From contig NZ_FKBR01000012.1 in NCBI RefSeq assembly GCF_900078335.1, positions 205,618 to 269,617 of the forward strand: a stretch of DNA of 64,000 nt, in the 5' to 3' direction. Shown here piece by piece: positions 45,872-53,075 of this stretch. The position numbers and the translations under genes are program-made. Under the pieces are notes generated by a model that saw only the letters and a list, made by a program, of their open reading frames with translations, was not told the origin of the DNA and did no database searches. Position 1 is the first letter of the stretch. Each line of letters begins with the position of its first letter. The stretch comes from Bordetella trematum (GTDB lineage: Bacteria > Pseudomonadota > Gammaproteobacteria > Burkholderiales > Burkholderiaceae_B).

Positions 45872-46605
45872 GCGGCTTTCCCCCAATCCAGCGAATCACG
45901 TTGCGTGGTCAGCACGCCCATGGCGTTGCGCAGCTTGGCCGCCTCGACCTGCATTTTCTCGATCTGGGCGTCGAGCTTCTTGATCTCGGCCTTGCTGCCG
46001 CCGGTGGTGGCGGCCGACACCTCGCGATAGGACGCGATCTTGTCGTCGATGTTGGCCTGCTCTTTCTTGATGCGCGCAATGTTGGCATCGATATTGCGCA
46101 ACTGCTTGCGCGCGGCCTCTTCCTGCATGCGGCCGGTTTTCACTTCGGCATTGAGCTGGGCCAGCTTTTGCTTGTCCGAGTCGATCACCGCCTGGATGGT
46201 CTGCGAGCGCTGCTGCAGTTTCTGGGTATCCTGTTCGACGTCCTGGGTCATGGCGTCCAGCATCTCACCGGTGGTCTTGTACTGGCTGCGACGATAGTCG
46301 AGGTAGTAGTTGGTGCCCATGGCCACGCCGCAGGCGGCCACGCCGGCGATGATGGCGCACATCGCCTTCTTGTTGCTGGGCGCGGTCAACAGGCAGGCCG
46401 CCACCCCCAGGGCCGCCGCCCCCGCGCACGCCTGGAAGCCCGAGCGGCTGAAGAACTCGGCATCATTGCCGGCGTCCAGGCGCGGGTCGACCTGGGCGCC
46501 GCCCAGCATGCTGCTGCCGGTGCTCGCGCACCCGGTGATGGCCAATGTGGCCGCCATCATTGCGGCCATCCAAGCGCGCCGCCAGCGCGCGATTCTGCTT
46601 TGCAT
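45868..46605 (-). CDS. TagQ-like lipoprotein with hydrophobic Gly/Ala segment and coiled coil
   Basis: 245 residues from ATG 46605, set by GGAG 6 nt upstream (another ATG at 46617 has no such site). The signal ends LAITGC, lipobox at Cys26 counted from this start. The mature part has ERSGYQAC-like FFSRSGFQACAGAAALG, a hydrophobic Ala/Gly/Cys-rich stretch (about 50-85) and a long coiled coil (about 95-240). This layout resembles TagQ, the outer-membrane lipoprotein of the T6SS TagQRST signalling module; the match is from memory of pattern, not a search. It follows the FGE-like gene by 16 nt. Confidence 0.65.
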   Translation of the reverse strand: MQSRIARWRRAWMAAMMAATLAITGCASTGSSMLGGAQVDPRLDAGNDAEFFSRSGFQACAGAAALGVAACLLTAPSNKKAMCAIIAGVAACGVAMGTNYYLDYRRSQYKTTGEMLDAMTQDVEQDTQKLQQRSQTIQAVIDSDKQKLAQLNAEVKTGRMQEEAARKQLRNIDANIARIKKEQANIDDKIASYREVSAATTGGSKAEIKKLDAQIEKMQVEAAKLRNAMGVLTTQRDSLDWGKAA

Positions 46606-46621
46606 CTGCTTCTCCATCCGG

Positions 46622-48223
46622 TCAGTTCTTGACCGCCTCTACACATGCCGCCAGCCAGGCGTCCTTGTTTATCTTCCAGGACTTGAGATAAGCCTGCTGG
46701 TGGCCCCAATACACATTCAGATAGGGCTGCAGCCCTTTGAGTTTTTCGTTCTGCTCCAGGATCCTGGAGATCACAGGCATCTGCCGCGCAATGTTTTCCT
46801 TGCCATAGAGCGTGGCCGCATCGACCAGGCTGCTGGCGTAGTACTGCGTCGTTTCCGCCAGTTCGTAGCGCCGCTTGTCGATGTTGCCCTTGTAGCCCAC
46901 GCACTCGGGCGAATCGGCGGATGCCTCGCACAGTTCCTTGTAGGTGTTCTCGACGAACTGCACATAGCGTCCGTCATCACGCAGCTTGGTGCACAGAAAG
47001 GCGCCCAGGTTGAGGCTGGCCCGGATGGCCTGGTCGCGCGCCTCCTCCTGGCGCTGGTTGCTGGCGCGCAGCTTGCCTTCCAGCTCCTTGAGTTGCTCCT
47101 TGAGTTTTGCGTCCTCGACCTTGCCGGCCAGTTCGCCGAGCTCCTGCACCGCCGCACGCCCCTTGCCCGCGGCGTCGTTGGAAACATCGCCGCTGCCCAG
47201 CTTGCGCCAGCTTTGCTCCAGCTGCTGGATGCGCTCGCGCGAGGTCATCTCGGGCGCGGCCACCACCCAGCGCATGCCCACGGCATTGTCGAGCTGTTCG
47301 CCATCCTCGCTGTAGAAGTTGCCTTCACGACGCGCCGCCGAACGGATCCCGTCTTCCGGCTTGCGAAAATCGCCGCCACGGATCACATAGGCTCCGGCTC
47401 CGCCATGCTGGCGATCCAGCTTGTTGAGCCGGAAGGCATCCTGGGTCATCTCGGCGGCATTGCCCAGCATGTCATGCAAGCCCAGGGGGTTGGGAGCCAG
47501 CAAGCCGACCAGTTGCAGCTTGCCATTGGAGGACTGGGCGCCGCCATACCACTCGTGGGCCTGCACGCCCTCAGGCATGGGGTAGCGCAGTTCGGCATAA
47601 GCCGCCGGATCGACGTTGGCGCCGCCGCGGGCCGCAAACTCCCATTCCACCTCGGTGGGCAGGCGCACGAAGCCCGTGATCCCGTCTTCCTTGGGCAGCG
47701 CATTCTTGTGATGCTGGCGCAGCCACACGCTGTAGCGGTGGGCCAGGTTGACCGCCTCGAACCAGCTCACGCCGGTGACCGGCAGCATGCCCTTGCGCGA
47801 CGGCGCCTCGCAACCCTTGCCCTCGTTCTCCAGCGTCTTGAGCGCCTGGTACTGCTGCCCGGTCAGCTCGTACTTGGCCATCAGGTAATAGCGCGCCGCG
47901 GCCCCCTTGCCCTGTTCGGTGAAGCTGCCGGCGATATGGGCCTGGCGACGCTGCTCCACGAAAGCAAACTGCTCCGACTCCTGCCCCACCATGACCGGCA
48001 AATCATCCAGCGGGCCGGCCGACGGCACCACGACTTTGCGAAACACCAGTTCGCCGCCGCAAGGCAGCGGCAATACCACGTCGCCGGCGGCCGGCTTGGG
48101 ATTGGTGTAGCGGGTGTCCCACTTGGCCGCCTCGGCAGCATGGACCGCCGAGCCCGCCATGAGGCCCATGGCCACAGCCAGGACTCGCCAGCCGGCCTGC
48201 GGCAGATTGGATTCAGATTTCAC
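46622..48223 (-). CDS. Periplasmic FGE/SUMF1-fold protein (TagR-like) with C-terminal helical domain
   Basis: 533 residues from GTG 48223, with GGAG 7 nt upstream and an 11-nt overlap with the permease gene. The signal peptide ends about residue 29 (SAVHA). The formylglycine-generating-enzyme/sulfatase-modifying fold spans about 50-330: PVTGVSWFEAVNLA, RLPTEVEWEFAARGG, GLHDMLGNAAEMTQDAF, YVIRGGDF. Residues 335-533 are charged helices with several Cys. No sulfatase gene is nearby. In T6SS the FGE-fold protein TagR activates PpkA; here it is encoded next to the same kinds of partners (permease, ATPase, vWA protein). A structural or sensory role is more likely than catalysis. Confidence 0.78.
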   Translation of the reverse strand: MKSESNLPQAGWRVLAVAMGLMAGSAVHAAEAAKWDTRYTNPKPAAGDVVLPLPCGGELVFRKVVVPSAGPLDDLPVMVGQESEQFAFVEQRRQAHIAGSFTEQGKGAAARYYLMAKYELTGQQYQALKTLENEGKGCEAPSRKGMLPVTGVSWFEAVNLAHRYSVWLRQHHKNALPKEDGITGFVRLPTEVEWEFAARGGANVDPAAYAELRYPMPEGVQAHEWYGGAQSSNGKLQLVGLLAPNPLGLHDMLGNAAEMTQDAFRLNKLDRQHGGAGAYVIRGGDFRKPEDGIRSAARREGNFYSEDGEQLDNAVGMRWVVAAPEMTSRERIQQLEQSWRKLGSGDVSNDAAGKGRAAVQELGELAGKVEDAKLKEQLKELEGKLRASNQRQEEARDQAIRASLNLGAFLCTKLRDDGRYVQFVENTYKELCEASADSPECVGYKGNIDKRRYELAETTQYYASSLVDAATLYGKENIARQMPVISRILEQNEKLKGLQPYLNVYWGHQQAYLKSWKINKDAWLAACVEAVKN

Positions 48224-49421
48224 GCAGACTCTCCGCAGGTTGGATCCGGCGCGCGCTGGCCGCGCCCAGCAGGCAGGCCAGCAGCGCCACGGCCAGCGTC
48301 AGGCCCAACGCCGCCAGCGCATGCCAGGGCGTGATATGGCTGATGAAGCGGCCGGTCTCCTGGCTCAGGCCAAGCAGATGGTTGAACAGGCTGCTGCCGG
48401 CGGCATACAGCCCCAGCCCCAGCACAAAGGCGATGGCCGTCAGCACCAGCGCCTGGATGAGGATGTAAGCGCTGATCGCCCCGCCCTGCAGGCCCACCAG
48501 GCGCAACAGCGCCAGGTCGCGGCGCTTGCGCCGCACATTGGCCAGGAAGGCCCCGCCCAGCGAAGCCAGGCAGCCCAGCACCGCCGTGCCGGCGATCACG
48601 CCGAAGACGGTCGACAACAGGTGATCGATGGCCTTGACGTTGCGGATCTCGGCCAGCCGGCTGGACGTCTCGATCCGCTGGCTGTTCAGGCGCTGCTCCA
48701 GCGCCTGCACGGCGTCGATGTCACGGGCATAGATGCGCGCCTTGGAAAAACGACGCTGGGCCTGCGAGGCGGGCCGGCCCTCGTCCACGCCCAGCGACGC
48801 CACGGCAAAGCCGTCGCGATACCATTCGATATCCTGCAGCAGCGCGGGGGCCACGAAACCGGCGGCGCGCGGATAGGCTTGCGGCGCCAGCACCGCGCTG
48901 ACCCGCAGGCCATGCATGACGCGCTGCTCGCGCCCGTCCAGACGCCGCAGAATGCGCAGACGCACCGCATCCCCCGCCCGCACGTCCAGTTTCCGGGCGG
49001 CCTGCGCGCTGAGCACCACGTCGCCGGCCGTCAGGCCCGGGTGGTCCACGCCGGCCAGCAAAGGGTCGCCCGCCGCCGTGGGCAGGATCTCGGCGCTGTC
49101 GACAAAGCGCCCGCCGGCCACGAAATCGGCCTGGGTATTGAGCGAGCGCGTCAACCCGATCACAAAGCCGGCCTGCGGCTCGCGCGCCAGGGCATCGACC
49201 CAGTCCTGATCATAGCTGCCGCTGCTCAGCATGCGGATTTCGAGGTTGCGCGGGTCATTGAGCAACTGATCCTGCAGGGCGCTGACTACGCCATGCTTGA
49301 GGCCGAACAACAGCAGCAGCGGCGCGATCACCGCCACCAGCGAGGCCACCATGCACAGCGATACCAGCCAGTCGTGACGCAGATCGGCGCAGGACAGCCG
49401 CGCCACCTGAAGGACTTTCAT
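48213..49421 (-). CDS. FtsX-like ABC permease (TagS-like)
   Basis: 402 residues with four membrane spans: one at about 20-44, then a periplasmic MacB/PCD-type domain (about 45-265), then three spans (about 270-300, 320-350, 370-395). The C-terminal half has the FtsX-type RRKRRDLALLRLVGLQGGAI coupling motif. LolCE/MacB-type permeases act mechanically on periplasmic proteins or lipoproteins rather than importing solutes. Its partner ATPase gene overlaps by ATGA. The position between ATPase and FGE-fold protein matches tagT-tagS-tagR order. Confidence 0.85.
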   Translation of the reverse strand: MKVLQVARLSCADLRHDWLVSLCMVASLVAVIAPLLLLFGLKHGVVSALQDQLLNDPRNLEIRMLSSGSYDQDWVDALAREPQAGFVIGLTRSLNTQADFVAGGRFVDSAEILPTAAGDPLLAGVDHPGLTAGDVVLSAQAARKLDVRAGDAVRLRILRRLDGREQRVMHGLRVSAVLAPQAYPRAAGFVAPALLQDIEWYRDGFAVASLGVDEGRPASQAQRRFSKARIYARDIDAVQALEQRLNSQRIETSSRLAEIRNVKAIDHLLSTVFGVIAGTAVLGCLASLGGAFLANVRRKRRDLALLRLVGLQGGAISAYILIQALVLTAIAFVLGLGLYAAGSSLFNHLLGLSQETGRFISHITPWHALAALGLTLAVALLACLLGAASARRIQPAESLREI

Positions 49422-50122
49422 GGGGCCGCTCCCGCGAGGGTGAAGACGCTTTTTCGCGGGCCCAGGCGCGCGGCCAGCTCGGGCAGGCCGAACTCGCGCA
49501 CCAGGGCGCGATCGTGCGACACGACCAGGCAGGCCATCTCGCGACGTCGCGCCAGCTCCAGAAACAGGCCGAACAGGCGGCGCGCATTGTCCGGATCCAG
49601 CGCTGAGGTCGGTTCATCGGCCAGCAGCAGCTGCGGACCGTGCGCCATGGCGCGCACGCAGGCCACGCGCTGGCGTTCACCGATCGACAGGGCCGCCGGC
49701 ATCTTGTGCAACAGCCCGCCCAGGTTGAGGGCTTCGATGGCATAGTCGAGATGCGCATCGCGCAGCGCCAGGCCAGCCAGCCGGCGCGGCAGCACCAGAT
49801 TCTCGAAGGCGCTCAGGTAAGGCAGCAGACCGCCCGACTGCAGCACGAAGCCCAGCTGGCGCGCGCGCAGTCCCGCCAAGGCGCGATCATCGCCGCGCAG
49901 CGCCCACTGGCCGACGCTGGCGCAATCGCCCAGCCGGTAGCTGCCCAGCCGCTGCGGCGTCAGCAGCAAACCCACGCCTTCGAGCAGCGTGCTCTTGCCG
50001 CAGCCGCTGTCGCCGACGACCGCCACCACTTCGCCGGCCCGCAGGCGCAACGCCGGCAGCTCGACCTCGTAGGCATCGGCGCCGGCGCCGCGCCGCAAAT
50101 GCAAATCCTCGATTGCCAGCAT
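49418..50122 (-). CDS. LolD-like ABC ATPase (TagT-like)
   Basis: 234 residues. Walker A GDSGCGKST (about 37-45), signature LSIGERQRV in place of LSGGQ, Walker B LLLADEPTSALD, H-loop VVSHD. Single-domain LolD/MacB-type ATPase for the FtsX-like permease encoded immediately downstream (ATGA overlap). It begins 10 nt after the vWA gene. Degenerate signature residues (Ile for Gly, Glu for Gln) occur in some LolD relatives, so activity is still expected. Confidence 0.88.
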   Translation of the reverse strand: MLAIEDLHLRRGAGADAYEVELPALRLRAGEVVAVVGDSGCGKSTLLEGVGLLLTPQRLGSYRLGDCASVGQWALRGDDRALAGLRARQLGFVLQSGGLLPYLSAFENLVLPRRLAGLALRDAHLDYAIEALNLGGLLHKMPAALSIGERQRVACVRAMAHGPQLLLADEPTSALDPDNARRLFGLFLELARRREMACLVVSHDRALVREFGLPELAARLGPRKSVFTLAGAAP

Positions 50123-50132
50123 CAGAGCCGTC

Positions 50133-52127
50133 TCAGGGCATCATTTCCAGCGGCACCGGATAGACGTGTTCGCGCGGATCGCTGTCCGGCGCCAGCGCCA
50201 CCCAGCGGTCGACATCGGCGTTATAGAGTTGGTAATGCTTCAGCTTGATGGTCAGGCTGCGGATGAACTTCTCCTGCGCCAGCCCGTCCATGCTTTTCCA
50301 GGTGTCCTCATCCAGGTTTAGCACCTCGCTCTGGTACGGCAGCCCCTCCAGATACTCGGCCAGGAACCCCATCTCGGCGAGCTTCTTGTCGGATTGCTTG
50401 AGCTGATTGGGGTCCGCGCCCATGGCGGCGGCCACCGCACGCAACTGGTTGAACATCTCCGATGACGAGATCAGGCCCTGGTTGGCCGCCTCCACGATCT
50501 TGCGCATGACATCGCTCAGGTCGCTGAGCTGCCCCTTGGTGAGCAGCACCCGCACATCGGTGGTGGGCAGATTCTGCCTGATCAGATCGCGGTCGCTGAT
50601 CCAGGCCTGGAACACCGGCGGCGCCTGTGCGCCGATCCGCTCGCCCAGATAAGCCAGCTTCATGGCCTGGCCGATCAGCGCGGCGTCTTCCTGCAATTTC
50701 TCATCCGGGGTGGCCGGTTTGCGCCCGGGGTCCGTGGCATTGGCTGCGCTGCCCACGGCATCCTCGCCCAGATAAGCCGACTTGACCTGCTGGGTGATGG
50801 CGCTGGAGAGCAGATCGACCTTCTTGCCGAACTCGTTCAGATCACCGGCGTCGACCGGGTAATAGAGCGACAGATTGGTCGAGCCGTAGGTCGACAGATC
50901 ACGATACTGGGCCTGGGCGTGGGCATGATTCTTGGCGCCGGCCGGCGTCTTCAGGTGCAGCGTGTAGATCGCCACGCCCGGCTTGGCGGCCTCCATGCGG
51001 ATCTGCCCGGCATCCAGGCCCGTGGAGGAAAGCTTGTGCGAGCCCTCGATCGCGCCGGCATCGGTGATCAGCACGATATAGCGGGCGCCGAACTGGCTCC
51101 AGTCCACCGAGTTCAGCGCATCCATCACGCCGGCGTAGGAGTCCTCGTCGAACAGCGCGCTGGATACCTTGGCCTGGCTCAGGCCCGAGACCTTGTCCAG
51201 AAAGTCGGCGCCGTCCTTGACGGTGTTCGGATCCGCGTAGACGCGGCTGACGTATTCCAGCCCGGGCACCGCCTTCACATTGGAGCGAAAGGCGACCAGG
51301 CCGAACTTGACGCGCTCGCCGAGCTTTTCCTGCTCGATCTGCTGATACACGCGGCGCACGGCTTCGCGCGTGCGCTCGATGTAGGGATCCATCGAGATGC
51401 TGGAGTCCACCACGAACACCACGGCGGCCGAAAACTCCTTGATCTGGTTGACGCGCTGCTCGCTGGATGACACCTCGTCGCCGGCCGTGGCCTGGGCGCC
51501 GGCGGCGGCTTCCTTGGCGCTGACCGAGGCGACATTCAGCACCCGGGTGCGAAAGCCCTGCTCGGTCATCACTTCCTCGCCGCTCAGGATGGGCAGCAGG
51601 TAGAAGTTCTTCTGCATGTCCACGAAGAGCTCGGGCTCCTGGGCCACCACGCCATCGGCGCGCCCCTGCTTCTTGAGCTGCTGGCGCAGCGGCGCCACCC
51701 GCGTGACCGGGTCGATGGCGTCGAGCACGCCTTCGAGCGTGGCGCGGTCCTTGAAGAACAAGGTGCGTTCGCGCCCGGCCGGGTTGGTGAAGGCCAGCGC
51801 CAGCTGCATCTTCCAGTCCACCGTGCAGGCCTGGTCCAGCCAGCCCACCGTCTTGCCGAAAGAGTCCGGCCCCACCTGTATCCAGTTGCGCCCCTGCTCG
51901 GGCTTGACCGCATAGACATAGAAACGGCTGAAGGCCGGCTGCGGCTTGCCGCCCGCCCCCCCGGGTTCGGCCACCAGCTGGCAGCCCGGCGTGGTCAGCA
52001 CGCGCTGGTACAGGGTCTTCTTGCCTTCCTGCAGCAAGGGGGCGGCGCTGTGGGCGGCCGCGCTGAACGCCAGCAGGCCAAGCCCCAGCAGACTGCGGCG
52101 AAAAAGCGGGGGCACGGAACTCGTCAT
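50133..52127 (-). CDS. Periplasmic vWA protein resembling the C-terminal sensor part of PpkA (no kinase domain)
   Basis: 664 residues. A signal peptide (MTSSVPPLFRRSLLGLGLLA..AHSA) replaces the kinase domain and membrane span of PpkA. Residues 35-105 look SH3-like (GKKTLYQRVLTTPGC, WIQVG..GKTVGWLDQ). The von Willebrand A domain (about 233-430) has a perfect MIDAS DSSIS (241-245) and then DPYIERTREAVRRVYQQIE. A helical C-terminal region follows. In T6SS PpkA the same order, Tyr-Gln-Arg region then vWA with a similar MIDAS context, forms the periplasmic part of a Ser/Thr kinase. Here it is a free periplasmic protein. It precedes the TagT/S/R-like genes, as ppkA neighbours them in T6SS loci. Confidence 0.78.
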   Translation of the reverse strand: MTSSVPPLFRRSLLGLGLLAFSAAAHSAAPLLQEGKKTLYQRVLTTPGCQLVAEPGGAGGKPQPAFSRFYVYAVKPEQGRNWIQVGPDSFGKTVGWLDQACTVDWKMQLALAFTNPAGRERTLFFKDRATLEGVLDAIDPVTRVAPLRQQLKKQGRADGVVAQEPELFVDMQKNFYLLPILSGEEVMTEQGFRTRVLNVASVSAKEAAAGAQATAGDEVSSSEQRVNQIKEFSAAVVFVVDSSISMDPYIERTREAVRRVYQQIEQEKLGERVKFGLVAFRSNVKAVPGLEYVSRVYADPNTVKDGADFLDKVSGLSQAKVSSALFDEDSYAGVMDALNSVDWSQFGARYIVLITDAGAIEGSHKLSSTGLDAGQIRMEAAKPGVAIYTLHLKTPAGAKNHAHAQAQYRDLSTYGSTNLSLYYPVDAGDLNEFGKKVDLLSSAITQQVKSAYLGEDAVGSAANATDPGRKPATPDEKLQEDAALIGQAMKLAYLGERIGAQAPPVFQAWISDRDLIRQNLPTTDVRVLLTKGQLSDLSDVMRKIVEAANQGLISSSEMFNQLRAVAAAMGADPNQLKQSDKKLAEMGFLAEYLEGLPYQSEVLNLDEDTWKSMDGLAQEKFIRSLTIKLKHYQLYNADVDRWVALAPDSDPREHVYPVPLEMMP

Positions 52128-52139
52128 GCGGCGCCTCGA

Positions 52140-53066
52140 TCAGTTGGGCAAGGCCTGCAGCTTGGCGCGGGCCTCGGCATGTTTGGGGTCTTTTTCCAGC
52201 ACGGCCTCGTACCAGTAGCGCGCCGTGGCGGCCTCGGGCGGGAAGCAGGGGCTGGCGGCATGCGCCGGGTCATACTCCTGCGCATAGGCATAGGCGATGG
52301 TGATGTCGCCTGCATTGGCGCGGTTGGCATACAGGCGCTGCGCAATTTCGCACTGGCCACCGTCGCGCGCGGCCTGGATGACGGCCAGCAGGGCCGCCGG
52401 GTCCTGCACGTCGCGCACGCAGGCTTGCACGAACGTCATGACGTCCAGCTTATCCTGCTTGAGTCCGGTGGCCGTGCAGCCCATGGCGGCGGGCGTCCCG
52501 TCCGCCGGGGCCTCGGCCGGGGCCTCACGGCCCAGCAGCAGGTAGGCCGCCACGGCCGCCGCCGCGATCAAGACCGCCAGCAGCAGCCACAGCCACAGCC
52601 GGCTCTTGCGCGGCTCGGTCGTCGGCGCGGGCGGTGCCGGCGGCGCGGGTGGTGGCGAGGGTGGCGGCTCGGCCGGCGCGCTGATGGCGCTGTGGCTGCC
52701 TACCGTGGGCGCCTGCCCGGCCGCCGAACTCGGCAGCACCTCGGCCTCGACGCGGAAACCGTGTTGCACGGCCTCGCCCCCGCCGCTGCGCACATAGCCC
52801 CGGCAACGGGGGCCTTGCGTGCCGGCCAGCAAGGTATCGACGAAATCCGGCCCCACCGGCATGACCAGGGCGTCGCCCTGCAGGCGGGCGCCTTGCAGAC
52901 GCATCCAGCGCTCGTCGCCGACCCATTGGCGGGCGTTGGCATCCAGGTGCCGCGCGCCTTCGTTGCGCTGTACCGACAACTCGACCTCATCGGCCGGCCC
53001 TTCCCAGGGCGAGATGTGCAGTTCCGCGTGACCCGGCGAAACCGCCTTCAAAAGTATGCTTGCCAT
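52140..53066 (-). CDS. Bitopic membrane protein with Pro-rich linker and Sel1/TPR-like C-terminus
   Basis: 308 residues, family not recognised. Residues 1-115 are a beta-rich cytoplasmic domain, 130-150 a Pro-rich linker (PPPSPPPAPPAPPAP), 157-178 a single membrane span, then a periplasmic part with three Cys and a helical repeat-like end (AAARYWYEAVLEKDPKHAEARAKLQ-like, about 280-305). Topology N-in/C-out repeats that of SrfA and of the terminal vWA protein. It lies 9 nt after srfC and 12 nt before the PpkA-like gene. Probably a linker between cytoplasmic SrfB/SrfC and periplasmic components; inference. Confidence 0.65.
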   Translation of the reverse strand: MASILLKAVSPGHAELHISPWEGPADEVELSVQRNEGARHLDANARQWVGDERWMRLQGARLQGDALVMPVGPDFVDTLLAGTQGPRCRGYVRSGGGEAVQHGFRVEAEVLPSSAAGQAPTVGSHSAISAPAEPPPSPPPAPPAPPAPTTEPRKSRLWLWLLLAVLIAAAAVAAYLLLGREAPAEAPADGTPAAMGCTATGLKQDKLDVMTFVQACVRDVQDPAALLAVIQAARDGGQCEIAQRLYANRANAGDITIAYAYAQEYDPAHAASPCFPPEAATARYWYEAVLEKDPKHAEARAKLQALPN

Positions 53067-53075
53067 GTTGTTCGA

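Noticed and set aside
45362-46605. Both coiled-coil lipoproteins as SPAN-type phage spanins or LPXTG-like anchors
   Set aside because: They are in a large operon of envelope proteins with proper lipoboxes, and there are no lysis or phage genes nearby.
46622-48223. A sulfatase-maturating formylglycine-generating enzyme
   Set aside because: The fold fits, but there is no sulfatase gene nearby, the protein is periplasmic with a large helical addition, and its partners match TagR context instead.
44077-52127. A type VI secretion system
   Set aside because: Only TagQRST/PpkA-like accessory functions are present. No sheath, ClpV, Hcp, VgrG, IcmF or baseplate genes are visible here.
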